This document shows positions 50,101-59,388 of a stretch of DNA of 64,000 nucleotides, one piece after another (the stretch's first letter is position 1; the number at the start of each line of letters is the position of its first letter). The position numbers and the translations under genes were made by a program. Source of the DNA: Acorus gramineus (taxonomy: Eukaryota; Streptophyta; Magnoliopsida; Acorales; Acoraceae); NCBI GenBank assembly GCA_030737835.1, contig CM060854.1, forward strand, positions 11,217,272 through 11,281,271. The letters are read 5' to 3'. Under the pieces are notes generated by a model. It saw only the letters and a list, made by a program, of their open reading frames with translations, was not told the origin of the DNA and searched no databases.

Positions 50101-51572
50101 CCCACCGCGTCTAGAGCCTGTCCCAATCTGCTTCCCCGTACGACGATCCTGTACAGAACAAGTAGAAGAATCAAAAGTAATGAGACAATCATGATCCGCA
50201 ATTTGACCAACAGAAAGCAAATTTAGTGATAGACCAGGAACATGAAAAACATCAGGAAGTTGAAATCGATGAGAAGGATCAGCAAGAGAACCAGAACTCG
50301 ACACAGACAGAGGAGTCCCATCTGCCGTACGAATAACAGGAGTGGGAAACACGCGAGTAGGACAACTAATAAAGGATGCCTGAGAAGTCATATGATGGGA
50401 AGCCCCAGAGTCAAGAATCCATGAGGAGGTAAGGTTACCTGTCGCCGCAGTAGAAGCAGAAAAGGGAGCAGATGAATCACTACCAGTCACTGAGCGAAGC
50501 ATATCTTGAAGCTGTTGTTGTTGAAGGTGGAGCTGCGCAAGACTCTCAGTGATCTGAGAGGAAGAATATGCCGGCGGATCAGTAGAAAATCAGATGCAAC
50601 AGCAGCTGCAGGTCGAGGCTGAGAGCGACGTGGAGGAACTGTAGAAGGTGCCCGAGGTGCTTGCGCCCGAGGCGCTAGTGCACGTGATGCTGCAGGATCT
50701 AGTGGACGAGGTGCTGGAGGAAGTGCTCCAGGAGCTGAAGTGCGAGGTACATAAACAAGAGGAGCACCATCACGAGCACGCTTACGACATTCAGATTGCA
50801 CGTGTCCAAATTTATGGCAATAATAGCAAGTGACCCGAGTGTAGCGATTGTCTTGACGATGTGCAACATTGACAGAACTGTGATCAACGATAGGCGGAGT
50901 GACAACAGTGCGAAGACGCGTCTCCTCAGCAACTAACTCAAAAAGAACCGTATCAAGAGACGGTTTGGGAGAACGATGAAGAATCTGTGCACGAATAGCC
51001 TCGAACTCAGGACGAAGACGCATCAAGAATTGGTACAATCGTTGACGATTACGGTACTCACGATAGCGTGTCAGAAAAATACCCTCCATCTGAGGATCCA
51101 TAGGTGCGAGTTGATCCCAGTAATCAGACAAAAGAGAATAAAAATCACGAATAGAAAGCTCCCCTTGATAAGAAGTAGAAATGGCCTGATGTAGATAGAA
51201 TTCCTGAGCACCATCGGTCTGCGTATAGAAATTCTTCAGAAAGTCCCAATATTCCTTGGCTGTAATGAACGGCTTCAAATGTTTACGGATATTTGGAATA
51301 ACCGAAGAAGCAATATAAGCTTTCACCCGAGAATCGGCCTCCTTCCATGTCAACAAAGCCTTAGTATACGCCTCAGCTCTGGCCTTGATGGTGGTCTCAT
51401 CAGAACCCGGTGGAGATGGTTCAAGTACAGGAGCTAGATTAGTGCCAGTAACATGACCCAATAGGCGACGATAATCAAGCTGAAGTTCAAGACTAATAGA
51501 CCAGACATCATAATTGTTACCATCAAACTTAACATCGATGATCTGAGTGTTATCCGTAGCCATAATAGGCAA
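47182..51572 (-). pseudogene. Copia 2 gag-pol polyprotein, disrupted
   Basis: Gag begins at 51,572 (MPIMATDNTQIIDVKFDGNN) with UBN2-type gag (YWDFLKNFY...) and zinc knuckle CYYCHKFGHVQSEC. A one-base indel near 50,590 shifts it into the next frame, where SWILDSGASHHMT (protease), WHRRLGHLSPPRLR and CVGCKLAKH (HHCC), LVHSDVWGP, FRSDCGGEY and NGVAERKHR follow, so the integrase D-D-E triad is intact. A second indel near 49,130 precedes RT (YDETFAPVAKMTTVRTL, LDVKNAFLHGDLSEEVYM, LLLYVDDMII). The RT active-site segment is then triplicated (48,111-48,203), and a stop follows in SSHI*SVKQHL. RNase H (47,182-48,048) has YTDADWAG and CDNKSAIQIA intact. Confidence 0.94.
48111..48203 (-). repeat. Triplicated YVDD-encoding segment
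   Basis: The block GATCATGTCATCAACATAAA followed by GCAGYAGGAT occurs three times in a row (starts about 48,112, 48,139 and 48,173; spacings about 27 and 34 bp). On the minus strand each unit encodes LLLYVDDMI, the RT catalytic motif. The unequal unit lengths throw the intervening copies out of frame and create stops. Confidence 0.9.
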
Positions 51573-51699
51573 AAAGAGAATAACAGAGAAAAATATATGC
51601 CTCGGATGATGAAAATATAGTCACAGATGCGTGCAGAACGAAAAATGGAGCAAAATGAGTACCAATATGACTATATTTGGAGTCCGAATGAACCCGTAG

Positions 51700-52340
51700 C
51701 GGCCGAATAAAGAAAATACCGAAAAAGGCGATGACTGGGTGGTAAACGGGTCGCGGATCCGGGTCGGGTCACGGATCCGGGTCAAGCAGCTAGTGCCGGG
51801 TCGCTGGAGCCGGGTCGGGCAGCTGGGCCGGGCGCGAGCGGGTGCTGGGCCGGGCGCGCGCGGGCGCGAAGCACGGGATCTCGGGACAAATTCCCGGGAG
51901 ATCCGGGATGCTGTCCGGGACCGAATCCGGGACAGGATCCCAGGAAATCTGGGCTGATCGGTGCGGATCCGCGCTGATCACGCAATTCCGAGACGACACG
52001 CAGGCAGATGCGGACGGTGCGCGGACGGGGCGCGGACGGTGTGCGGGCACGGTGCGGACGGGGCGCGGTGGCGCTGGACGGCGCGGCAGGGTGGCGCAGC
52101 AGCGCGAGGCGGTGCGGCAGGGCGGTGCAGGGCGGCGCAGCAGGATGGCACAGCAGCGGCAGGGCTGCGCGAGGCGGCGCGAGAGGGCAGCGCGGGGCGG
52201 CGCAGCGGTGGCACAACGGCGGAGCAGCAACGGTGCGACGGCGGCACAGCGGTGCAGATGTGGCAGATCTGCGTGGGGCAGCGGCAAAGCGGCGCGGGGG
52301 CGACGGGACGTCGACGATCAAAGAAAAAAATTGGATTCAA
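51700..52340 (-). other. GC-rich leader of copia 2
   Basis: Between the primer-binding site and the gag start lie about 770 bp, most of them very GC- and CpG-rich (GCGCGGACGGTGCGG-type words). They open long arginine/proline/alanine-rich frames on both strands that show no domain. By position this is the transcribed but untranslated leader. The composition is unlike everything else in the element. Confidence 0.75.
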
Positions 52341-52352
52341 GCTCTGATACCA
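52341..52352 (-). promoter_or_regulatory. Primer-binding site of copia 2
   Basis: On the minus strand TGGTATCAGAGC directly follows the 5' LTR, the standard complement to the 3' end of initiator-Met tRNA. Confidence 0.95.
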
Positions 52353-52478
52353 TGTTAGAATATGAAAAGAATGAATCAATCATATTATTAGGGTTTGTAT
52401 CTAATATTTATAGTACAAAAAGGAAAACAAGGAAAAGACTAATCTACCCTTAACCCTAACATATATATACATTTAACA
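52353..52478 (-). repeat. 5' LTR of copia 2
   Basis: 126 bp, TG...CA, with the minus-strand CTATAAATA box at 52,405-52,413. The pair with 47,044-47,169 differs at five positions. Confidence 0.95.
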
Positions 52479-53166
52479 GACTCAACAGTGGTGTCTTCTA
52501 CTAGACTGAGTTCTTCACAAACCAGAAGGGTGTGCAGTTCCTCATCTGATGGATATCTGAAAGGGACGATATATGGTTGGCAGACCTGCCAAAGTATGGA
52601 TGATGAGATCGTCCTCGCCGACTGGAGCACCATAGGTCCTGGCCGATTTGATCTGACGTAGATATTCTTGCATCGTTGAAGTGCCTTTCTTGATTTGTTG
52701 AAGGCGCTTCTTGAGCTCGATGACGTGGGAACGTGAAAGTGATGCATATCGATGTTCCAGGGAGTCCCATGCTTCCTTCGCTGTATTCATGCCAACGATG
52801 TAAGGAAGGGCGGAAACCGAGAGAGTGGCATTGATCCATGATCTCGTTCAAACCACTCGTAGTATGCCTGGTTGGGGTTTAATTTACCATCTGAACCAGT
52901 GATTTCCTTAGGTGGGGCTAGTTTGGATCCATCAATGAAACCTTTCAAATGATGGCTTCGCAAAACTGGTAGAAACAAAGATTTTCATAGAAGGAAATTT
53001 GTGCTGTCAATTTTAATGGGAATGAGATAAGCAATGTTTGAGATAACAAAGCTTGGAGTTGACGAGGAAGCGATTGATGGGGCCATGGCTGAAATTTATG
53101 AGAAGGAAGAAGATGAACAGGGGAAGGAAGTGACGCACGTAGGTGCTTTTATTGCTCTGATACCGT
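52479..53166 (-). pseudogene. Copia 3 gag part and primer-binding site
   Basis: Minus-strand frames give a UBN2-type gag: HHLKGFIDGSKLAPP, NPNQAYYEWFERD, then after a frameshift AKEAWDSLEHRYASLSRSHVIELKKRLQQIKKG and LTDEDLIIHTLAGLP-like sequence (here GEDDLIIHTLAGLP). The primer-binding site GGTATCAGAGC lies at 53,154-53,164. It is the 5' half of the element whose remainder is 45,249-47,043; copia 2 separates them. Confidence 0.87.
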
Positions 53167-54002
53167 AAAGATTATGAAAATAATATTGGATCAATCCAGA
53201 TATCTGATTACAGTGAGATGCGTTTCAATTTATTTACAAATGTTTGTTACAGATTATATGGGAAACAAGAGGTTGTAATCGATAAGAATAGAAAAGTAGG
53301 GTCACTCGATGGTTGTTATTTTCCAGGTGATTTGATCTTGCTGTTTGGGCATGATACCACTATCACAATGCATGTGGCGCCGCCCATGGTTGTGGACTGA
53401 TTTTTTTATTTACACGCACATTGTTTATGTGGGGAAGACTAGTTTGCACTAACTGAAAATTAACTCAGGAATTAAAACCATTAATCAAAACAAAAGATAG
53501 AGATCTAAGCAGATTTAATGATTTTATAAGGACTTTTTTCGATTTTTATAAGTTCCCAATCGATTTTTCCCTTTTGTTTAATAAATAAGTTTGCTTTAGT
53601 TCTTTACTTTATACTGAAGGTTCTCCGGACATTTTCTATTTTTCTTCCTTTGAAAACAAAAATGCTTTGAAAATGCCCACAATTTTCTTGGCTTTAAAAA
53701 TGCCCGCAATTTTCTAAAAAAAATAAAAAAACTAGCCGAGCCGTTTAAATCCATGCAAGACGCGCGAAAACAGACCTCAATATTTGAAAACCAGTCAAAG
53801 ATCCTCCCCAATTAAAAGTTCCTCTGTATGCCAAAGATTTCAACTAAAATTTAGTCAATTTTTGAGCCACCAAAGGAAAGAATCACTTATATGATTCATA
53901 TAAAGTCCCATTAATCACTGTGAATTAATTCTAACAGAAGATTTTAATTTATATTACTAATTTTTGCTCTCAAACCAAATCCTTTCCCTTCTCCCTTATA
54001 CA
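53167..54002. other. Presumed copia 3 5' LTR remains and spacer
   Basis: By position the sequence right of the primer-binding site should be the 5' LTR, but the other LTR is lost and its length cannot be fixed. At 53,520-53,575 there is an inverse match to the repeat near 25,650 (GGGAAAAATYG...AACTTATRAAAATC). No gene seen. Confidence 0.45.
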
Positions 54003-54010
54003 TATAAATA
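54003..54010 (+). promoter_or_regulatory. TATA box of the FAF-like gene
   Basis: TATAAATA lies 47 bp before the ATG at 54,050, which would give a very short 5' UTR. The position fits a simple compact promoter. Confidence 0.5.
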
Positions 54011-54049
54011 TAAGTCCTTCCCAATCCCTTCCAATGTGTGTTCTCTTCA

Positions 54050-54376
54050 ATGGCTTCTTCATATGACCCGAACCGCTTCCATATGAGCGACACGAGCCTT
54101 CGAATGTGCACGGAGATCCTCGGAGACGAGACTGGCGCCGCCATGCACTTCAACGACGAAGACTCGTATGTTTTTTCTTCTTCTTCTACGACGATGGGCG
54201 GTGGCGGGGGGCGGTGGGGGGCATGTGAGGAGTTGAAGAAGCCCAGACCGACGACGATGGAGTTGATCGGGACCGTCAAGTACGTGCGGGGCATGGAGGG
54301 TGAGAGGGTGGTGCTCAAGGTGGTGTCTCTCTTGAAGAAGAAATTGAACTTGTGTGGAAGAGTTTTAGAAGGGTGA
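54050..54376 (+). CDS. Small FANTASTIC FOUR-like (FAF/DUF3049-type) protein
   Basis: A single-exon frame of 108 codons starting MASSYDPNRF; the GTG further upstream is not used. Residues ~12-30 (MSDTSLRMCTEILGDETGA) resemble the SLELCTE.LG.ETG box of plant FAF/FAF-like proteins. After a Ser/Gly-rich linker, residues ~64-95 (RPTTMELIGTVKYVRG, GERVVLKVVSL) resemble the end of the FAF domain (REGGRLVLKAV). It is shorter than typical FAF proteins (200-400 aa) and lacks a clear FPPPL core, so it may be a reduced FAF-like gene. FAF proteins in Arabidopsis influence shoot meristem size. A near-identical, inverted, stop-containing copy of its 3' half is at 41.7-42.8 kb. Assignment rests on two short motifs. 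Confidence 0.55.
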   Translation: MASSYDPNRFHMSDTSLRMCTEILGDETGAAMHFNDEDSYVFSSSSTTMGGGGGRWGACEELKKPRPTTMELIGTVKYVRGMEGERVVLKVVSLLKKKLNLCGRVLEG

Positions 54377-54949
54377 TGAGGAAAAGAGACGTTGGTAGGT
54401 CCTGGGAACTTTTTGTAAAGGTCTGGTTTTTGTAAGGTTGTCTTTTGATTTCCTCATGTTTTCTTAATTCCTTCATCACTAATTCAAAATTGTAACCACT
54501 CTGTTAATAATGAAAATATTGATGACATTTTTATCCTTTTTTTTTTAATAAAAAAAAGGTTGTGTTTTTGGGGACTTATTTTTTAAGATGGTTCATGAGT
54601 TAATATGGTCATAGCTGCTGTGTATTATATAAGAGACTCGGAAGAATTAAAGAATTAGATAAGTTCTACTGTGTTATTTGTATTGGATGCTGTAAAAATT
54701 CATTTTATCTGTTTGAAAAACTGAGAATATATTGCCTTCTTAATATTCGGATAATTCGTGTAGTCTTCTCTTCATTATTTAATTGTTTGATACAATATTA
54801 AGAGACCTTTGGCTTATGCTGGTCCCGTTTAATCGAATTCCAACTAACTTTCATCAACATGGATACAGCGAGGTTAGGGTTTTCCTTAATTGGCAGATGC
54901 TATTAGGGACAATGGTCTGGTGCAGTGCTGAATCCAGTGCTTCCTGAGT
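54377..54949. other. FAF-like 3' flank and spacer
   Basis: The part to 54,697 is the 3' flank shared with the inverted copy at 41.7-42.6 kb. Beyond it the two loci have no similarity. Confidence 0.6.
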
Positions 54950-55315
54950 TATGGGTAAACTTGATTATGAAGAATCCTATTCCCCCAAAGGACTCAAGAT
55001 GGATTGGACTCTCTCAACTAAGGAATCATATAAACACCTTAGTTCCCTACCTAGATCTCCGGTGGAAGAAGGTTGGATAAAACTTAGTTCTCACTAGATA
55101 TTTTTGGTTAAGTCGGTAAACATCTTCCACCTCTATGAAAGAGTTCAAGGGATCAAATCCTGTGAGTACGATTCTTCGAAATAACAAAAAGTTTCTTGAT
55201 TGAATTGGGCTACATGTAGAAACATCCTGTCCCCTGTGTTCTGTGCACATAGATCGAGACCACTACACATAAATTTATCTCAGACCTTCTACGGTTTGGC
55301 AGGAGCTGGTAGTCC
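54950..55315 (+). pseudogene. LINE relic (zf-RVT region)
   Basis: In shifting frames the plus strand reads DWTLSTKESYKHLSSLPRSP and then, after a break, IGLHVETSCPLCSVHIDRDH and STVWQEL. This matches the C-terminal zinc-binding region (CPLC...H...W) downstream of plant LINE reverse transcriptase. Stops and frameshifts make it non-functional. Boundaries are approximate; 55,316-55,638 shows nothing recognisable. Confidence 0.5.
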
Positions 55316-56941
55316 TCACTCAAAGATAATGGGTTCAGGATTCCAGAGGACCTGTAAAGAGGATGCTTGTGTGTCTTGTGATGTGGTGTGTATGGAAAAT
55401 GAGGAATGCTTTTAATGTTAGATGGATTGTTTTGAAGGCACTCTCTTTTACAGGAGTGCATGTGTTCAATGGAGGCTGAAGAGAGATCGAGAACTTAAAT
55501 AAAGAAGGATGGAGGGTGAAGGGATAAAACTTGGTGTGAAGTTTGCTTGAATGAAAGGTCTACTATACAGAGCTTGGTGATGTGTTCAGATTATGAAGAA
55601 GGGTTACCATAATCAATGTATGTATACTATATTTCATACACTACAAGAAAAAGCATTTTTTGCGATGGTTTGAAACCGTCGCAAATAGCCTCTGTAACAG
55701 TCGCAATACCCTTTTGCAACGGTTCTGCGACGATTTGGGTTCCGTCGTATCAAACGGCGTCGCAAAAGAATAGCAACGGTTTTTAGCCGTTGCAAATATC
55801 TTTTATAGCGGTTTTGCTACCGTCGCAAATAATCCGTTGCAAAAACCTACTTTTTACTTTAGTAGTGTAAACTATATGTTTTGCGACGGATAAACTAGCT
55901 GTCGCAAAAAACATTTTTATTTTTATTTTTTAACTTTTGCGACAGAGACCTTAACCGTCGCAAATAATGTTTTTATTTTTTTTATTTTTATTTGAGATTT
56001 TAGAAAGACATGTAGTAGATCCATAAGATCAAAAATAAAAATAAATATTTTGCTAAGCTTGTAAAGCAACAAAGATGAATTTTCTCTCACTTATGAGAAT
56101 TGAAAATGCCAAGCAACAACTCACTATCTTGAATATAATATAAACATCAAGTCATGTCTACATCCAAAATGAGGTTATAATATATAGCATAAATATCAAA
56201 CCACGTCTACTACATCCAAAATAGAGATCTCTCCCATTTGTCCCCAAAGTGAACCTTGCTTGAATGAGATTGAGCGAAGTTGACTCTCCTCCGTAATAGT
56301 CATTCATGTCAATATGCAAAACCTGTTCAATTTCAAAATTTCATGGGACAAATCTCTACAATGAGAACATAAACAAATATTTAAATAAAGAGAGTGGTAT
56401 TTCTGAAAGAGTAGCTAGATATTACATAAGTGGACATAGATAGCTTGTTTACCAGTAAATAAATGTACATATTATGCTACACTAATCCTTGGTCAGCCGT
56501 GATCTACCTAGACATTTTAACATAAAAATAATATATAATTCTTCCTTTTGGGGTGGTCCACCACCTGTCTACATTTCAACACCATCGTGACCAACATACA
56601 AACCAGAATTCTAGGCAACCAAAAGGAATCTCTACATTGAAACCTCAATTTAACAAATCCTGTCTACCTATATCAGGCTCTCAATTTGTCTAGTAGATAG
56701 CTCAATCAAATAGAGAGTGTGGGATAGAGACCAAAGCATATCATTAAAACAAAACTCACATAAAAAAAGTGTTATTTCAACACCCATTTCCCTCACCAAC
56801 CAACACAACAAAAAAGTAAGAGAAAGTGACAACCCAAACCCTTAAAATCCAATGAGAGATCAACGAGTAAAACAAATAAATTAAAACAATAAACATCAAA
56901 ATCACCTCTATCGAATCCATTTGAGAGAGACAGAGACTTAC

Positions 56942-57034
56942 CCCAATAGCCTTCCCATAGTCATGCCCTCCTCCACTCACCAACAATGGCATCATCAACA
57001 CCATCCCCATCAAAACCACTGCACCTCCTCCCAT
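56942..57034 (-). other. Possible captured host exon (GH9 endoglucanase-like start)
   Basis: Inside the CACTA element, the minus strand has an ATG opening exactly 31 codons (MGGGAVVLMGMV...SGGGHDYGKAIG), ending at a perfect donor GGG|GTAAGT at 56,941. The hydrophobic start looks like a signal peptide, and GHDYGKAI right after it resembles the mature N-terminus of plant GH9 endo-beta-1,4-glucanases (GHDYG.AL). No second exon was found. It may be a transduplicated host fragment; the similarity is short. Confidence 0.33.
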
Positions 57035-57699
57035 CACAAAATCAAACAATAAAAACACAAATACCCAAAATGGAGAATGGAAAACAAAAAAACAAAAAAT
57101 GTGCAATGTGGGTCTTGGGTTTTATCAGCTAAAACTCCTGATGAACCCACAAAAAACATTTGGAAAGGGTGAGAGAGCAAAAGAGAGATTGGAGGAGGCA
57201 GAGGTGGTGAAGCCCCACTATAAATGGAGGAAAGGCAGGGGCAGCAGCTCTGCTTGTGTATCAGAGATTATTCAATGTGATCAAGAGACTTGTCATGTGG
57301 ATTGGATTTTTTCCATTAAAGGGTGGTTGGTGGAGGCTTTCAATATGTGATCAATTTATTGTATTTACTGGTCCATCTAAAACATGAGTCTATTGGTTTG
57401 ACGTTTTAATGATATGCTTCATGGGAGTGATACTGAAACTAGAGAACCTCTTGCCAACTTTCTAGGATCACATGAAACTAGATAGGCACAAAATCCCATA
57501 TGTTAACTCTCTAGACAAAAGCAATTCTATTTAGCATGTCATAATACAAGAAACAGAGGTCTAAGTTCATCCATGAAAGTGATTTGGATAACAAAAAAAA
57601 CTTACTATCTCAAAATCTTTACAATGCTAACTCGGCCGATCAAGGAGATTGTGGACGATGCGAACTACATGCATCAGGAACCTACAAACAAAATTATCA

Positions 57700-59388
57700 T
57701 ATGTTGTCATAGACATTCCTTTCAATGTGCATTACATTAAGGTTGTGACGAATTAGATTGTACTCCCAATAAAGTAATTAAAAAAAGATGCTTTTCTTCT
57801 TCCAGATTTTCTCACTTTCAAAATCTCCCATCATTCTCCTTCTAAGGTCTTCCTTCTTATACTCTGATAAGACGTCATTCAATTGTAATAAAACATCAGC
57901 TCTCGATAGATGACTGGGCTTTCGTCCCCATTCTCTCTTTCCATTGAAAGACACTCTATCTTTCCTGAATTTATGATCTGCAGGTAAGAATCGCCGGGTA
58001 TCCATAAAACAAAATTTTCTACTATGCTTTAGCCAACGAGATCGAGTATCCTTATTACAACAAGGACAAGCAAATTCACCTTTTGTGCTCCATCCTGACA
58101 AATTGGCATATGCTGGAAAGTCACTAATTGTCCACAACAACGCTGAATGCAGCTTAAACATCTGATTGCTTGCAGCATCATAAGTAAGTACCCCATCCTC
58201 CCATAATTCCTTCAATTCCTCAATCAAAGGTTCAAGATAAACATCAATTTTATTACCAGGTCCTTTAGGACCATCAATAAGCACAGACAAAATGAAAAAT
58301 GGTTGCTTCATGCACAACCATGGTGGCAAGTTGTACTGAATGAGAATCATTGGCCAGGTGCTATGAGCTATATTCATCGACCTAAATGGATTAAACCCAT
58401 CAGCTACTAGTCCAAGTCTGACATTGCGGCTCTCACTAGCAAAATATGGATATCGCTCATCAAGTTTTTTCCAAGCTTCAGAGTCTGTAGGATGCCTAAA
58501 TGCAATATCATTAATTCGTTTCTCGGCGTGCCATTTCATGAGCAAAGCAGTTTTCGAGGACATAAACAACCTTTGCAATCTTGGCTTCAAAGGAAAATAT
58601 CTTACTTGCTTGGCAGCAATTTTTTTACCCCCATCTGAATCACCCTCAATATGTTTATACCTAGAAGTCTCGCATATGTCACAGTTATCAAGAGTTTCAT
58701 CACTGCCTCTATACAACATACAATTATTGGGACATGCATCCCAAGTCTTGTAATTGAAACCCAAATCTGTTGTTATCTTATTTGCTTCATAGTAGGATTT
58801 GGGCAATATTGTTCCCTTGGGGAATGCCTCGTTCAACAACTCAAGTAACATAGTGAATGACTTGTTTGTCCAACCAGAAAGCACCTTTAGATGCAACAAT
58901 CGGACAATGAAAGAAAGCGTTGTGAACTTTTCACACCCAGGATATAGCTCACATTCTGCTTCTTGCAAAAGTTTCAGAAAACTTCGTGTTTCCTCGTCCG
59001 GTCCATCCACATGTTCATCTATAGGTGATTGGCTAGATCTTATTCCCGCATTCATGTTTGGAATTCCCATCATCTCGTGTATCATTCCAACCATATCATC
59101 CCTAACAGTTGACTGCATTCCTATTCCAATGTCTTGGTTCTCACGTATATGCACATAACGTTCTCCATGACTAGTCCAAATCTTGTAATTTGACAAAAAC
59201 CCATTTATAATAATATGTTCTCTCGCAACAACTCGTGTCACCAAGTACCGATTGCAACATTGCTTACATGGACAATAGATCATACTTTCGGGACGCTTAT
59301 CATTATATGCAAATTCTAGAAAAATTTTAACTCCATCCATGTATGCCTGAGAGATCCTATTTTGTGAATCGATCCAACTCTTATCCAT
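57700..59388 (-). pseudogene. CACTA TNP2-type transposase, nonsense and truncated
   Basis: Reading from 59,388 (MDKSWIDSQNRISQAYMDGV), residues ~3-75 form the transposase-associated domain (CPCKQCCNRY). From ~225 the tnp2 domain follows: CDICETSRY, QVRYFPLKPRLQRLF, HPTDSEAWKKLD, LVADGFNPF, WPMILIQYNLPPWLCMK, GPKGPGNKIDVYLEPLIEEL, DFPAYANLSGW and CPCCN, in family order. The frame stops after 536 codons at WKKKSIFF (57,778), but homology continues past the stop (LLYWEYNLIRHNLNVMHIERNVYDNI down to about 57,700; family FELPYW..L.RHNLDVMHIEKNVCDNI). The E codon has therefore become TAA. Beyond that the rest of TNP2 is missing. Not functional as it stands. Confidence 0.93.

Larger units (their letters stand above)
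47044..52478 (-). mobile_element. Copia LTR retrotransposon 2, short LTRs, nested
   Basis: The LTRs are 126 bp each (47,044-47,169 and 52,353-52,478), with five differences that I count. The element is flanked by the 5-bp repeat GACTC (47,039-47,043 and 52,479-52,483). Primer-binding site and polypurine tract are intact. Its target is the gag region of copia 3, so it is the younger of the two. Coding order gag-protease-integrase-RT-RNase H marks it as Ty1/copia. It is dead because of frameshifts and an RT motif triplication. Confidence 0.96.

Noticed and set aside
51782..52453. Several 100-200-codon frames rich in Arg/Ala/Pro/Gly
   Set aside because: They are spurious frames in the GC-rich leader of copia 2, open on both strands without domains.
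57099..57350. 83-codon plus frame inside the CACTA element with a TATA-like CACTATAAATGG nearby
   Set aside because: No domain was recognised and the TATA-like word lies within the frame rather than before it.
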